A stretch of DNA of 64,000 bases. Origin: Sedimenticola hydrogenitrophicus (GTDB lineage: Bacteria > Pseudomonadota > Gammaproteobacteria > Chromatiales > Chromatiaceae). The notes under the pieces are model-generated. The model made no database searches, was not told where the DNA came from, and worked only from the letters and a program-made list of their open reading frames with translations. The position numbers and the translations under genes were made by a program. Position 1 is the stretch's first letter. Each line of letters begins with the position of its first letter. Of the stretch, positions 45,215 to 54,732 are shown piece after piece. Location: positions 1 to 64,000 of the forward strand of contig NZ_JAQGEI010000033.1 of assembly GCF_029017505.1 (NCBI RefSeq), written 5' to 3'.

Positions 45215-46357
45215 ATGATCTTCGATTACGAAACCCTGAAGCTGATATGGTGGGTCCTGATAGGGGTACTGCTTATCGGCTTCGTCATCACCGACGGCTT
45301 CGACATGGGGGTCGGTGCCCTACTCCCCTTCCTTGGAAGGAATGACGACGAGCGGCGCGTCATCATCAACACCATCGGTCCGCACTGGGACGGCAACCAG
45401 GTGTGGTTCATCACCGCCGGCGGCGCTATCTTCGCCGCCTGGCCGGCGGTCTACGCAGCGGCCTTTTCCGGCTTTTACATCGCCATGCTGCTGGTGCTGT
45501 TCGCCCTGTTCTTCCGCCCGGTGGGTTTCGACTACCGCAGCAAGATCGCCGATCCGCGCTGGCGCACGGCCTGGGACTGGGGACTGTTCGCCGGCGGCGC
45601 GGTGCCGGCGCTGCTGTTCGGCGTCGCCTTCGGCAACCTGTTGCTGGGTGTCCCCTTCGCCCACGACGAGTTCCTGCGCCCCAGTTACAGCGGCAGCTTC
45701 TGGGGACTGTTGCACCCCTTCGCGCTACTCTCCGGCGTCTTAAGCCTCGCCATGCTGGTGACCCACGGCGCCGTCTGGCTGCAGCTGCGCACCGAGGCGC
45801 CGTTGGCGACCCGGGCCCGTGCGGCGGCGCGCATCGCGGTGCTGGTAATGATGGCGTCCTTCGCGCTGGCCGGGATCTGGCTGGCCTTCGGCATCGACGG
45901 CTACCGCATCGTCTCCATGCCGCCCACTGACGCCCAGTCCAATCCCCTGATCAAGGTGGTGGAGATCGCCGACGGCGCCTGGCTGAACAACTATGACCGC
46001 TATCCTTGGATGATACTGGCGCCGGTCGTCGCCTTTGCCGGCGGCCTCGGCACCTTCCTGCTGGCAACCGTTCACCGTCCCGGCTGGGCCTTCATCACCA
46101 GCGCCCTGTCCATGGCGGGAGTGATCCTTACCGCGGCCTTCTCCATGTTCCCCTTCATCCTGCCCTCCAGTACGGTGCCGAACAGCAGCCTCACCGTGTG
46201 GGATGCTCCATCGAGCCACCTGACCCTGATGGTGATGTTCTGGGCGGCAGCGCTATTCGTGCCGCTGATCCTGATGTATACCCTGTGGAGCTACCGGGCC
46301 ATGTGGGGCAAGGTCACGGTGAAGCAGATCCAGGAAAACACCCACTCGGCCTATTGA
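45215..46357 (+). CDS. cydB: Cytochrome bd oxidase subunit II
   Basis: 380 residues, eight membrane segments. DGFDMGVGALLPFLGRND near residue 28 and GPHWDGNQVWFITAGGAIFAAWP are CydB signatures. Starts 12 bases after cydA. Confidence 0.96.
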   Translation: MIFDYETLKLIWWVLIGVLLIGFVITDGFDMGVGALLPFLGRNDDERRVIINTIGPHWDGNQVWFITAGGAIFAAWPAVYAAAFSGFYIAMLLVLFALFFRPVGFDYRSKIADPRWRTAWDWGLFAGGAVPALLFGVAFGNLLLGVPFAHDEFLRPSYSGSFWGLLHPFALLSGVLSLAMLVTHGAVWLQLRTEAPLATRARAAARIAVLVMMASFALAGIWLAFGIDGYRIVSMPPTDAQSNPLIKVVEIADGAWLNNYDRYPWMILAPVVAFAGGLGTFLLATVHRPGWAFITSALSMAGVILTAAFSMFPFILPSSTVPNSSLTVWDAPSSHLTLMVMFWAAALFVPLILMYTLWSYRAMWGKVTVKQIQENTHSAY

Positions 46358-46379
46358 TAACGGAGCAGGAGAAGAGACG

Positions 46380-46511
46380 ATGTGGTACTTCACTTGGATA
46401 CTGGGTTCGCTGCTGGCGGTGGCACTGGGCATTATCAATGTCATGTGGCTGGAAGCAGAGCTGAGTCTCGGCGACGAAGATGAGGATGAGGATGAGGATG
46501 AGGCCGGATGA
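46380..46511 (+). CDS. cydX: CydX-type tiny subunit of cytochrome bd oxidase
   Basis: 43 residues, MWYFTWILGSLLAVALGIIN, then VMWLEAE and an acidic tail of alternating Asp and Glu. The opening MWYFTWILG and a single membrane helix are the CydX/CbdX signature. It starts 22 bases after cydB, with AGGAGAAGAG ahead. The (GATGAG) repeat at the end of the gene encodes the acidic tail. Confidence 0.92.
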   Translation: MWYFTWILGSLLAVALGIINVMWLEAELSLGDEDEDEDEDEAG

Positions 46512-46567
46512 TGACGCAGACATCGGTTACGGATGGTTTCAACCGGGTGAAAGTATCGTAAAGAGCC

Positions 46568-47257
46568 ATGGATATTACCCTCGCCACTTACAACATTCAC
46601 GCCGGTATCGGAGCGGACGGGAAATTTGCTCCCGACCGTATCTGCGCCGTGTTAGCCGAGCTGGATGCGGATCTGGTGGCACTGCAGGAGGTCGAACACC
46701 ATCGGGTGGGCGATCTGGATTTGCTGGACTATCTCGCGGAAAAGTTGGCATGCAGCGCGATCCCCGGTCCCACGCTGCTGCGGGAAACCCGGCACTATGG
46801 CAATGCCCTGCTGACCAGGCTCCCGCTCCTGGCGCTGAACCGGCTTGACCTGAGCATACCGGGTCGTGAACCGCGAGGCGCGCTCGACGCCACTTTTGAT
46901 TTTCACGGACAGATCATGCAGATGGTCGCCACCCATCTTGGCCTCACACCCGGAGAACGTCGCCGCCAGGTGCAACAGTTACTGGCCCTGTTTAATCGGC
47001 CCAGGCCGGCGGATATTTCCGTGCTGATGGGCGACATCAATGAATGGTTCCTGTGGGGTCGACCCCTGCGTTGGCTGCATGCGCATTTTCAGTCGAAACC
47101 GAACTACGCCACCTTCCCGGCGCGTTGGCCTCTGTTCGCCCTGGATCATATCTGGATAAGCCCGCGTAGCCGTTTGCGCACGCTGCAGGTGCACCGCAGC
47201 AGACTCGCGCGTATCGCCTCCGATCACCTGCCGTTGAAGGCGGTTATCAAGATATGA
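46568..47257 (+). CDS. Endonuclease/exonuclease/phosphatase-fold protein (YbhP-like)
   Basis: 229 residues. Conserved residues of the EEP fold are present: Asn8 in ATYNIHAG, Glu in VALQEVEHH, His in VATHLGLTPG, MGDINEW and the closing ALDHIW with SDHLP. No signal peptide. Members related to YbhP stand beside cardiolipin synthases and VTT proteins in other genomes, so a phosphodiesterase acting on lipid head groups is possible but not shown. Confidence 0.82.
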   Translation: MDITLATYNIHAGIGADGKFAPDRICAVLAELDADLVALQEVEHHRVGDLDLLDYLAEKLACSAIPGPTLLRETRHYGNALLTRLPLLALNRLDLSIPGREPRGALDATFDFHGQIMQMVATHLGLTPGERRRQVQQLLALFNRPRPADISVLMGDINEWFLWGRPLRWLHAHFQSKPNYATFPARWPLFALDHIWISPRSRLRTLQVHRSRLARIASDHLPLKAVIKI

Positions 47258-47305
47258 GGTTTCCGCACTGGCGCCCCGATCCGGTCGCCCGTCCCGCGAC
47301 AGACC

Positions 47306-47510
47306 CGAATGGCACTTACTTAAGCCAATAACCACCGTCATCCCGGCGCAGGCCGGGATCCAGACTGCTTAATGGTGGCGGTATTCCTGGATTATTCGCT
47401 TCGCTCACCCTTCGGGCCGACTTTCAGTCGTTCAACGCGCTTCGCGCTTTTGTCCGGCCTGCGCCGGAATGACGAAAATCCTGCAATTCGCCTTAAGTAA
47501 GTGCCATTCG
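47306..47510. repeat. 205-bp MITE-like element with perfect 19-bp terminal inverted repeats
   Basis: CGAATGGCACTTACTTAAG at 47306-47324 is perfectly inverted at 47492-47510. Inside are two inverted copies of the CGTCAT-CCGGCGCAGGCCGG repeat. A near-duplicate of the flank (gacagaccc left, ggcagaccc right) may be a target duplication. It lies immediately before the VTT-protein gene and may affect its upstream region. Confidence 0.7.
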
Positions 47511-47585
47511 CGGCAGACCCCATTACCGCCAGGCGGACAACTATACTGTTTGTACGCCGTTAGCGTACCCAATGACCCGGGACAG

Positions 47586-48350
47586 ATGAACGACACACCG
47601 AACGATTCGCCGACCCAGTCTCCGATCAGGCACCTGAAATCGCCCCTGTGGGCCATGGCCGGGAGCATCCTGTTCGTCACCCTGATCGTGGGGGCGCTGG
47701 TCTACTTCGGCGTTCATGAACAGCTGTTGAGCCTGTTGCAGTGGGTCGACGCACAGGGGGCGTGGGCGGCGACCCTGTTCATCCTGATCATGGCGGGGGT
47801 GGTGGTCTTGCTGCTCCCGGGCATTCTGTTTACCACCGGCGCCGGTTTCGTCTTCGGTCTCCTGGAAGGCACGCTCTACGTCGTGCTCGGTACCACACTG
47901 GGTGCCGCCCTCGCCTTTCTGATCGCCCGTTATCTGTTTGGCAGACGCGCCAGGCATTTTATTGTGGCGCACAGCCGACTGCGGATGGTGAGCGAGGAGA
48001 TGACCCGCCACGACTGGAAAGTGGTCCTGTTAACCAGGCTCATCCCGTTTTTTCCCAGCAAGATATCCAATTACTTTTTCGGCATGACCGGTTTCTCGTT
48101 TCGCGGCTATGTGCTGGGCTCGCTGATCGGTTTCATCCCCTTCTCCCTACACAACGTCTATCTCGGCTCCATCGCCGCCGATCTCGCCACCCTGGGTAAA
48201 CAGGAGATCGGCCGCAGCCCGTTGGAGTGGGTGCTCTACGCCACCGGCTTTATCGCCACCGTGGTCGCGATCGTGTTTTTCAACCGGCTGGCGCGTCGCG
48301 CACTGAACCGCTACACCCGCAGCACCGACCCGAAAGAGGAGGTATCGTGA
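47586..48350 (+). CDS. VTT/DedA-like membrane protein (TVP38/TMEM64 family)
   Basis: 254 residues from ATG 47586 (MNDTPNDSPTQSPIRHLKSP). Five or six membrane helices with the TVP38 signature VVLLTRLIPFFPSKISNYFFGM and FRGYVLGSLIGFIPFS. The family includes lipid scramblase-like and DedA proteins. It overlaps the next gene by 4 bases (GTGA), so they are co-transcribed. Confidence 0.88.
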   Translation: MNDTPNDSPTQSPIRHLKSPLWAMAGSILFVTLIVGALVYFGVHEQLLSLLQWVDAQGAWAATLFILIMAGVVVLLLPGILFTTGAGFVFGLLEGTLYVVLGTTLGAALAFLIARYLFGRRARHFIVAHSRLRMVSEEMTRHDWKVVLLTRLIPFFPSKISNYFFGMTGFSFRGYVLGSLIGFIPFSLHNVYLGSIAADLATLGKQEIGRSPLEWVLYATGFIATVVAIVFFNRLARRALNRYTRSTDPKEEVS

Positions 48351-50596
48351 GCTGGACGAAATGGTTACCGCTGCGTTTTATCATCCGCCGGGCCATACGC
48401 AGCCAGGGCTTCCTCGATCCCATCGAATTGATGGCCAGGCTGCGCAGCTTTGCCCAGCCTTCCGAGGTGGGCGAGCCGATCGAACTACTGCGTGCCGGCG
48501 TGATATTCCATGCCCGCGGCCTGATCAACAGCAAGGTCATTCAGAACAACCTGGACTGGGTGTGGCCCTACTGGATCAAACGCCAGTTCGATCCGCACGA
48601 CGTCTCCTTCACCCCACGGGCATTCTCCTTCTCCCACATCAATCTCACCCATCGCAACTGGACCGCCATCGGCTATCCCGGTAGCGAGGAGCTCTCCCTG
48701 GTCGACCCTCGCGGCCTGCTCACCCCCTGTTTTGACGGCTGGTCGCTGGACGGCTGGGTGATCACGGAAGACGGCCGCACCCTGCTGCCGTCACTGGCGG
48801 TGGCCAGCGAGCAGCGACAGGATATGGCGGACAGCTTATCGATAACCACCCGCAGCCAGGCCGATGGCATGGTTTTGACCAGCCGGGCCAGCGTGCATCC
48901 CGTTGCCGGCAGGCCGGTATGCCGGCTGACGCTGACCGCCGGTAGCGCCACTCCGGCCTGGCTGGCCCTGGTACTGCGGCCCTACAACCCCGAGGGGATC
49001 AGCTTCATCCACCAGGTCAGCCTCTCTGCGGATCGCCGACGCTGGACAGTCGACGCGAACCACACGATCGAATTCAGCGCACCGGCCGAACGCCATCACA
49101 TGTCCGATTATCGTGCCGGCGATGTCTTTATCCACCTCACAGAACTTGAGGATCAGGCGGAAGGGCTGTGCGACCTCGGCATGGTCACGGCCGCCGCGCT
49201 GTTCCCGATCGCGGCCCATGGCGAGACCGCACTGGACGTGCGCATCCCCCTGGATAACAACGGCGCAAGCCAACCGGACAGTGACTGGCCGAGCGTGCGC
49301 CAGCAGGCCTGCAGGCTGCGCTGCCCCGAAGCGCGTTACCAGTTTCTCTACGATGCCGCGGTCACCTCGCTGGTACTGCACTCCCCCCACGATGTCTATC
49401 CCGGTCCCTACACCTATAAACGCTTCTGGTTTCGCGATGCCGCCTTCATCATCCACGCCCTGTTGTGCCTGGGGCTGAACGATCGGGCCGAACGGGCACT
49501 GTCGCGTTTTCCGGAGCGGCAGACCCCGCTGGGCTATTTCCGCTCCCAGGAGGGTGAGTGGGACGCCAACGGCGAGGTGTTGTGGATACTCTCCCGGTTC
49601 GAGCAGCTGACCGGTCAAAGGCTCACAGCCGACTGGCACACGCCTATCCAGCGCGGTGCCCGCTGGATCATCCGCAAGCGGCTGGCCGATGACATCGACG
49701 CCCCGCATGCCGGGCTGCTGCCGGCCGGATTCAGCGCCGAACATCTGGGCCCGAATGATTATTACTACTGGGATGACTTCTGGTGCATCGCCGGATTGCG
49801 CGCCGCCCATGAACTGATCAATGGGCACGCGGCCGACCTCGGCGAAAGTTACCTTCGCGCGGCGCAGGCGTTCACCGCCGCGGTCGATCGCAGCCTGGAT
49901 AGTTGTGCCCGGCGCCTGGGCCGCCCGGCCATGCCCGCCTCGCCCTATCGCCGGCTGGATGCCGGGGCCATCGGTTCACTGGCCATCGGCTATCCGCTGC
50001 AGGATTGCCCACCCGACGATCCACGCTTACTGGATTGTGTCGAATTTCTGTTGTCCAACTGTTTTGTTGACGGCGCATTTTTTCAGGACATGATCCATTC
50101 CGGCCTCAATGCCTATCTGACCCTGCATGTGGCCCAGGTCCTGCTCAGGGCCGCTGACCCGCGTTATCTCGAGTTGATGGATACGGTCGCCGCCCTGGCA
50201 ACCTCCACCGGACAATGGCCCGAAGCAATCCACCCACGCACCGGGGGCGGCTGTATGGGCGACGGCCATCACGTATGGGCCTCCGCCGAATGGGTGCTGA
50301 TCATCCGCAACTGCTTCGTGCGCGAGGAGGATGACCGCCTGATCCTCTGTGGCGGTATCCCCGGCCGCTGGCTCGAACAGCGCCAGCCCATCAGTTTCGG
50401 ACCGGCCCCCACCACGTTCGGGTCGATTTCGATCGCCCTTACCCCGACCGATGAAGCGCAGGTCCGCGTCGACTGGCAGGGCGCCTGGCATAGCGATCAA
50501 CCGGCCATGGAAATCCGCCTGCCCGGCTTCGCCGCTGTCGCTGTTGAGACCGGCCAGCACACCCTCACCCTAAGCAGAAAGGTCATGAAGGTATGA
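48347..50596 (+). CDS. Six-hairpin glycosidase-like protein
   Basis: 749 residues from GTG 48347, overlapping the VTT gene stop. The N-terminal 330 residues look beta-rich. The rest resembles an (alpha/alpha)6 barrel: YTYKRFWFRDAAFIIHALLC, SQEGEWDANGEVLWILSRFE and YYWDDFWCIAGLRAAHEL. Acidic residues in these stretches could be the general acid and base. The exact glycoside hydrolase family and substrate are not recognised. No signal peptide, so it is probably cytoplasmic or peripheral. Confidence 0.7.
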   Translation: MSWTKWLPLRFIIRRAIRSQGFLDPIELMARLRSFAQPSEVGEPIELLRAGVIFHARGLINSKVIQNNLDWVWPYWIKRQFDPHDVSFTPRAFSFSHINLTHRNWTAIGYPGSEELSLVDPRGLLTPCFDGWSLDGWVITEDGRTLLPSLAVASEQRQDMADSLSITTRSQADGMVLTSRASVHPVAGRPVCRLTLTAGSATPAWLALVLRPYNPEGISFIHQVSLSADRRRWTVDANHTIEFSAPAERHHMSDYRAGDVFIHLTELEDQAEGLCDLGMVTAAALFPIAAHGETALDVRIPLDNNGASQPDSDWPSVRQQACRLRCPEARYQFLYDAAVTSLVLHSPHDVYPGPYTYKRFWFRDAAFIIHALLCLGLNDRAERALSRFPERQTPLGYFRSQEGEWDANGEVLWILSRFEQLTGQRLTADWHTPIQRGARWIIRKRLADDIDAPHAGLLPAGFSAEHLGPNDYYYWDDFWCIAGLRAAHELINGHAADLGESYLRAAQAFTAAVDRSLDSCARRLGRPAMPASPYRRLDAGAIGSLAIGYPLQDCPPDDPRLLDCVEFLLSNCFVDGAFFQDMIHSGLNAYLTLHVAQVLLRAADPRYLELMDTVAALATSTGQWPEAIHPRTGGGCMGDGHHVWASAEWVLIIRNCFVREEDDRLILCGGIPGRWLEQRQPISFGPAPTTFGSISIALTPTDEAQVRVDWQGAWHSDQPAMEIRLPGFAAVAVETGQHTLTLSRKVMKV

Positions 50597-51882
50597 ATAT
50601 CGTTATCTTCAGCAACACCTTTACGCCACATGTCGGTGGCGTGGCCCGCTCGGTGGAGGCCTTTACCGAAGCCTACCGCGAACGTGGCCATCGGGTACTG
50701 GTGGTCGCACCGGAATTTGCCAACACCCCGAAAAACGAGATCGATGTCATCCGCATACCGGCGATACAGAACTTCAATACCAGCGATTTCTCCGTGGCCC
50801 TGCCCATCCCCACCGGCCTGACCGACAAACTGGAGGCATTCCAGCCGGACATCATCCATGCCCAACACCCGTTTCTACTGGGTATGACCGCGGTGCGCAC
50901 CGCCCGCTATTTTCAACTGCCCCTCGTCTTCACCCATCACACCCTCTACGAGCAGTACACCCACTATGTGCCGGGCGACTCGCCGCTACTGAAACGCTTC
51001 GTCATCGAACTGGCCACCCATTATGCCAACCTGACGCATCAGGTCTTTGCGCCGAGCGAAAGTATCCGCGCACTGCTGCTCAAGCGCGGCGTCACCACAC
51101 CCATCCGGGTCCTGCCCACCGGCGTGAAAGTGGCGCTATTTGCCCACGGTGACGGTGCGTCCTTTCGAAAACAGCACCATATCCCCGCGGACAGTTTTGT
51201 CGTCGGCCACCTGGGACGCCTGGCAGCGGAGAAGAATCTGGAATTCCTCGCCAGGGCGGTTGCCGAATTTATCCGCTCGCACCGGCAGGCACGGTTTCTG
51301 GTCATCGGCACCGGCCCCGCGGAGGCCGCGATACGGGCCATCTTTTCCCAGGCCGGACTCGAAGCGCGGCTGCTGATTTGCGGCATCCTGCCACCCCGGG
51401 AGCTGAGCAATGCACTGAGCGCGATGAACCTGTTTGCCTTCGCTTCGCAAAGCGAGACCCAGGGGATGGTGCTGACCGAAGCGATGGCCGCCGGTCTGCC
51501 GGTGGTTGCCCTGGACGCCACGGGCGTGCGCGAAGTGGTCAGGGACCGGCAAAACGGCCGCCTGCTGCAGGAGCTGACCATCGAGGCGTTCAGCGGCGCG
51601 CTAGCCTGGGCACATGACCTGCCGGCGGAACAGATGGAGCGCCAGATCGCCGCCGCACGCGAGACGGCCGAGACCTTTTCCATGTCGCGGTCGGCCGACC
51701 AGGCGCTCGAATGCTTTGCATCATTGCAGCAGGGAACGGCGAAGCCCAGCCGCGAGGCCGAGCGCGGCTGGGAACAGATGATGGCGCGGATCAAGGCGGA
51801 ATGGGAGATTATCGGCAGTGTGACCCGTGCCGGCGATGGGGCCTTGAGCAAACCCCGGGCTACGGACAACGGTAACCGCTGA
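50593..51882 (+). CDS. GT4 glycosyltransferase
   Basis: 429 residues starting MNIVIFSNTFTPHVGGVARS. The donor-site EX7E motif is in SETQGMVLTEAMAAGLPVVALD, with the GT-B fold. The sequence resembles 1,2-diacylglycerol 3-glucosyltransferases and PimA-like enzymes, suggesting a glycolipid product. It overlaps the upstream glycosidase gene by 4 bases. Confidence 0.85.
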   Translation: MNIVIFSNTFTPHVGGVARSVEAFTEAYRERGHRVLVVAPEFANTPKNEIDVIRIPAIQNFNTSDFSVALPIPTGLTDKLEAFQPDIIHAQHPFLLGMTAVRTARYFQLPLVFTHHTLYEQYTHYVPGDSPLLKRFVIELATHYANLTHQVFAPSESIRALLLKRGVTTPIRVLPTGVKVALFAHGDGASFRKQHHIPADSFVVGHLGRLAAEKNLEFLARAVAEFIRSHRQARFLVIGTGPAEAAIRAIFSQAGLEARLLICGILPPRELSNALSAMNLFAFASQSETQGMVLTEAMAAGLPVVALDATGVREVVRDRQNGRLLQELTIEAFSGALAWAHDLPAEQMERQIAAARETAETFSMSRSADQALECFASLQQGTAKPSREAERGWEQMMARIKAEWEIIGSVTRAGDGALSKPRATDNGNR

Positions 51883-51916
51883 TGCCACCGCCACGCCGCC
51901 GTGACCGGGTGCACCC

Positions 51917-53536
51917 ATGATGGCGCGAATCAACACCCTGCTGCGGGGTATCCGGCGTAACCTCAACCGCAGCCACTGGCTGACCCGTCTGTTCCGGCTG
52001 CCAGTCTCCGAAGGCCCCTCCAGCCGGCCGGGGGTGGTGCTGATCCAGGTCGACGGGCTCTCCGAGCCGCAGCTCAGGCAAGCGCTGAAGAAGGGTGAAA
52101 TGCCATTTCTCAGGCGCTTGCTCAAGCGCGAACAGTATCGTCTTCACGCCCAGTACTCCGGTCTCCCCGCGGCCACACCGGCGGCTCAGGCGGAACTCTT
52201 CTACGGTGTAAAGACCGCTGTCCCGGCCTTTTCATTCAGGGATCGGGAGAGCCGCAGGATCATCCGCATGTACGAACCCGATGCCGCAAGCCGGGTGGAA
52301 AGCCGCCTGCGGCAAAGTGGCAATGCGGCCTTGCTGGCCGGCGGCAGCGCCTATGCCGACAACTTCACCGGTGGCGCGGCGGAAGCGCATTTCTGCCCCG
52401 CATCGCTGGGCTGGGGTCCGGCGCTGCGCACCGCCAACCCCCTTGCGCTACTGGTTTTCCTGATCAGCAACTCCTACAGTTTTCTCCGTATCGGCGTGCT
52501 CCTGGGGTTGGAACTGCTACTGGCACTGGTGGATTTCATGCGCGGCATTTCACACGGACACGACTTTATCAAGGAGCTTAAATTCATCCCCGCCCGTGTC
52601 GCCATCTCCATCCTGTTGCGCGAGCTGTGCGTCATTGGCGGCAAGATCGATATCAACCGGGGCCTGCCCATCATCCATATCAATTTTCTCGGCTACGACG
52701 AGCAGGCGCATCGCCGCGGACCGGATTCCCTGTTCGCCCACTGGACGCTCAAAGGCATCGACGATGCCATCGCCCGGCTCTGGCGCGCGACCCGGCACGC
52801 GCCCAGGCGCCGCTATCAGGTCTGGGTCTACTCGGATCACGGCCAACACGCGGCCCTGCCCTATAAATACCTGCAGGAGGGCGGTATCGAAACCGCCGTG
52901 GCGGAGGTCTTCTCCCGCCTGCAAAGCGTATCCACCCGTTCGCGGGCAACCTCTCCGAACGGCATCCAGACCCAACGGGTCCGCCTGTTGGGCGGCCACC
53001 GCTTCCAGCGCCTGTTCGCCTTGGCCGGACTGGCCGCGGAACCGGAAGCGGAGGAAACCGTGCAGGTGGCGGCACTGGGGCCGGTCGGCCAGGTCTATGC
53101 GCCCGACAAACTGGATATCGACCAGCGCCGCCAGGTGGCCCGCGACCTGGCCCGTCGTCATCAGGTGCCGGTCACCCTGATTGCGGAGGATTCGCAGCGG
53201 ATCCATGCCTGGACGGCAACGGCCGAGTTTACGCTGCCGGGACAGGCCGCCGAACTGTTTGGCGCCGACCATCCCTTTCTCGGCGAGCTCGAACAGGATC
53301 TGATAAGCCTGTGCCGGCATCCCGATGCGGGGGATGTCATCCTGCTGGGCTGGCACCAGGGGGCAACGCCGATCACCTTCGCCACCGAGGGTGGTTCGCA
53401 TGCGGGTGCCACACCCGATGAGACCCATGGCTTCAGCCTGCTGCCACGGGACGCCCAGCTCCCGGCGCGATCCCGGGATTATCTACGGCTCAACGATTTA
53501 CGCGAGGCCGTGCTGCAACGGCTTGGACAAACTTAG
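51917..53536 (+). CDS. Membrane-anchored alkaline-phosphatase-fold enzyme
   Basis: 539 residues. Metal-binding motifs typical of type I phosphodiesterase/nucleotide pyrophosphatases are VVLIQVDGL (near residue 42), INFLGYDEQAHRRGP and WVYSDHGQHAALP. Two hydrophobic stretches are inserted in the middle (about 173-205, LALLVFLISN and GVLLGLELLLALVDF), which could hold it in the inner membrane. It starts 34 bases after the glycosyltransferase. It might transfer or remove phospho head groups. Confidence 0.72.
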   Translation: MMARINTLLRGIRRNLNRSHWLTRLFRLPVSEGPSSRPGVVLIQVDGLSEPQLRQALKKGEMPFLRRLLKREQYRLHAQYSGLPAATPAAQAELFYGVKTAVPAFSFRDRESRRIIRMYEPDAASRVESRLRQSGNAALLAGGSAYADNFTGGAAEAHFCPASLGWGPALRTANPLALLVFLISNSYSFLRIGVLLGLELLLALVDFMRGISHGHDFIKELKFIPARVAISILLRELCVIGGKIDINRGLPIIHINFLGYDEQAHRRGPDSLFAHWTLKGIDDAIARLWRATRHAPRRRYQVWVYSDHGQHAALPYKYLQEGGIETAVAEVFSRLQSVSTRSRATSPNGIQTQRVRLLGGHRFQRLFALAGLAAEPEAEETVQVAALGPVGQVYAPDKLDIDQRRQVARDLARRHQVPVTLIAEDSQRIHAWTATAEFTLPGQAAELFGADHPFLGELEQDLISLCRHPDAGDVILLGWHQGATPITFATEGGSHAGATPDETHGFSLLPRDAQLPARSRDYLRLNDLREAVLQRLGQT

Positions 53537-53570
53537 GGCCGCTTGCAGCCGGCCCACCCCGACATTCACA

Positions 53571-54479
53571 TCACCCCTCCTCGCCGGCGGCGAGCTGCAG
53601 CCGTTGCAGCCGCGCCAGCTGCACGGCACCGAACTGAAACAGGGCCAAGCCGCACAGGATCAGCGCGGTGCCGGCGATGATGGTCAGGGACAGGGGTTCA
53701 TTCTGGACCAGATGGCCGAGCAGCAACGCCCCGACCGGGGTGATCAGGGTGATGAGCGCCACCTGGGTGGCCGCCAGGCGCTTCAGTACGAAGAAGTAGA
53801 GCGCGAAACCGAGTACCGAGCCGAAGGTGGCCAGATAGAGGATCGACAGCGCGGCCTTGAACGGCAGGCTGACCGGCCAGACTCCATCGAACAGATACCA
53901 GGTCAGATCGAACAGCGGCGTCGCCACCAGCAGCCCGCCGGCGGTCTGCACGATGGCCGGGATGTCGGCATTGATCTGCTTGACGATCACGCCACTGGCC
54001 GAGTGAAAGGTGACCCCGAGCAGGATCGCCAGCATGCCGTAGACCACGCTACTGGCCATGTCCAGGCTGCTGCCGAACATCACCGCCAGACCGAGGACAC
54101 CGAGCAGCATGCCGCCCACCTGAGTAGGGGAAACACCCCGCTCCCCCTGCCACAGATAGGCGAACAGGCTGGTGATCAAGGGTGACAGGCCGAAGATGAC
54201 CGAGATCCAGCCGGACGGAATCTGCTGGGCCGACCAGTAGACGCAGAGCATCGCGAGATAGATACCCAGACCGGCGGCAACATAGGCGCGTCGTGCCTGC
54301 CTGTCCCAGCGCATGCCGTAGCCAAGCAGGGCGACCATGATCAACGCCACCACCGCCGCGATGCTCATGCGGCTGGCGACACCAAACAGGAAACCCGGTC
54401 CGTCGCCACTCCACTGGATCGCCAGCGGGGTGGTGGTCCAGATCACGATAACCCCGAGGTACGCCATCGGTACCGACAT
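53571..54479 (-). CDS. EamA/DMT-family transporter
   Basis: 302 residues, about ten membrane helices in two EamA repeats. Typical stretches are VFGLSPLITSLFAYLWQGE and ALITLITPVGALLLGHLVQNE. Substrate not predictable. Converges on the phosphodiesterase gene. Confidence 0.85.
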   Translation of the reverse strand: MSVPMAYLGVIVIWTTTPLAIQWSGDGPGFLFGVASRMSIAAVVALIMVALLGYGMRWDRQARRAYVAAGLGIYLAMLCVYWSAQQIPSGWISVIFGLSPLITSLFAYLWQGERGVSPTQVGGMLLGVLGLAVMFGSSLDMASSVVYGMLAILLGVTFHSASGVIVKQINADIPAIVQTAGGLLVATPLFDLTWYLFDGVWPVSLPFKAALSILYLATFGSVLGFALYFFVLKRLAATQVALITLITPVGALLLGHLVQNEPLSLTIIAGTALILCGLALFQFGAVQLARLQRLQLAAGEEG

Positions 54480-54506
54480 GATCCCTTCTCCTAATTATTG
54501 GTCGAT

Positions 54507-54546
54507 AAAAAAAAGGCCGCAGATTCGTCGGAACCTGCGGCCTTTT
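54507..54546 (-). terminator. Terminator of the RND efflux operon
   Basis: GGCCGCAG and CTGCGGCC form an 8-bp stem, with eight T on the - strand side and four T on the + side. It lies about 190 bases after the RND gene stop; 54548-54732 otherwise holds nothing recognised. Confidence 0.85.
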
Positions 54547-54732
54547 CAGTGTCGGGTTTAACGCTACTTAATGCAAAATCACCTCACACTGACCGGCGCA
54601 CAGGGCACAGCACGTCGCGGTAGACGCCATGCGACCAGGTATTCCGGTTTGCGTAGGAGATGGGTTTTCATGCACCCAGTTTCACCGCTGTCCGGGAGCC
54701 GTGTCAACAGGAGATTGGATGAAAATGTGTAA

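Noticed and set aside
46476-46505. GATGAG hexamer repeat as a non-coding microsatellite
   Set aside because: It lies inside the cydX reading frame and encodes the acidic tail.
48836-49828. 330-codon frame on the - strand inside the glycosidase gene
   Set aside because: Low-complexity GC-driven frame without motifs; the + strand gene has conserved barrel motifs and coupled neighbours.
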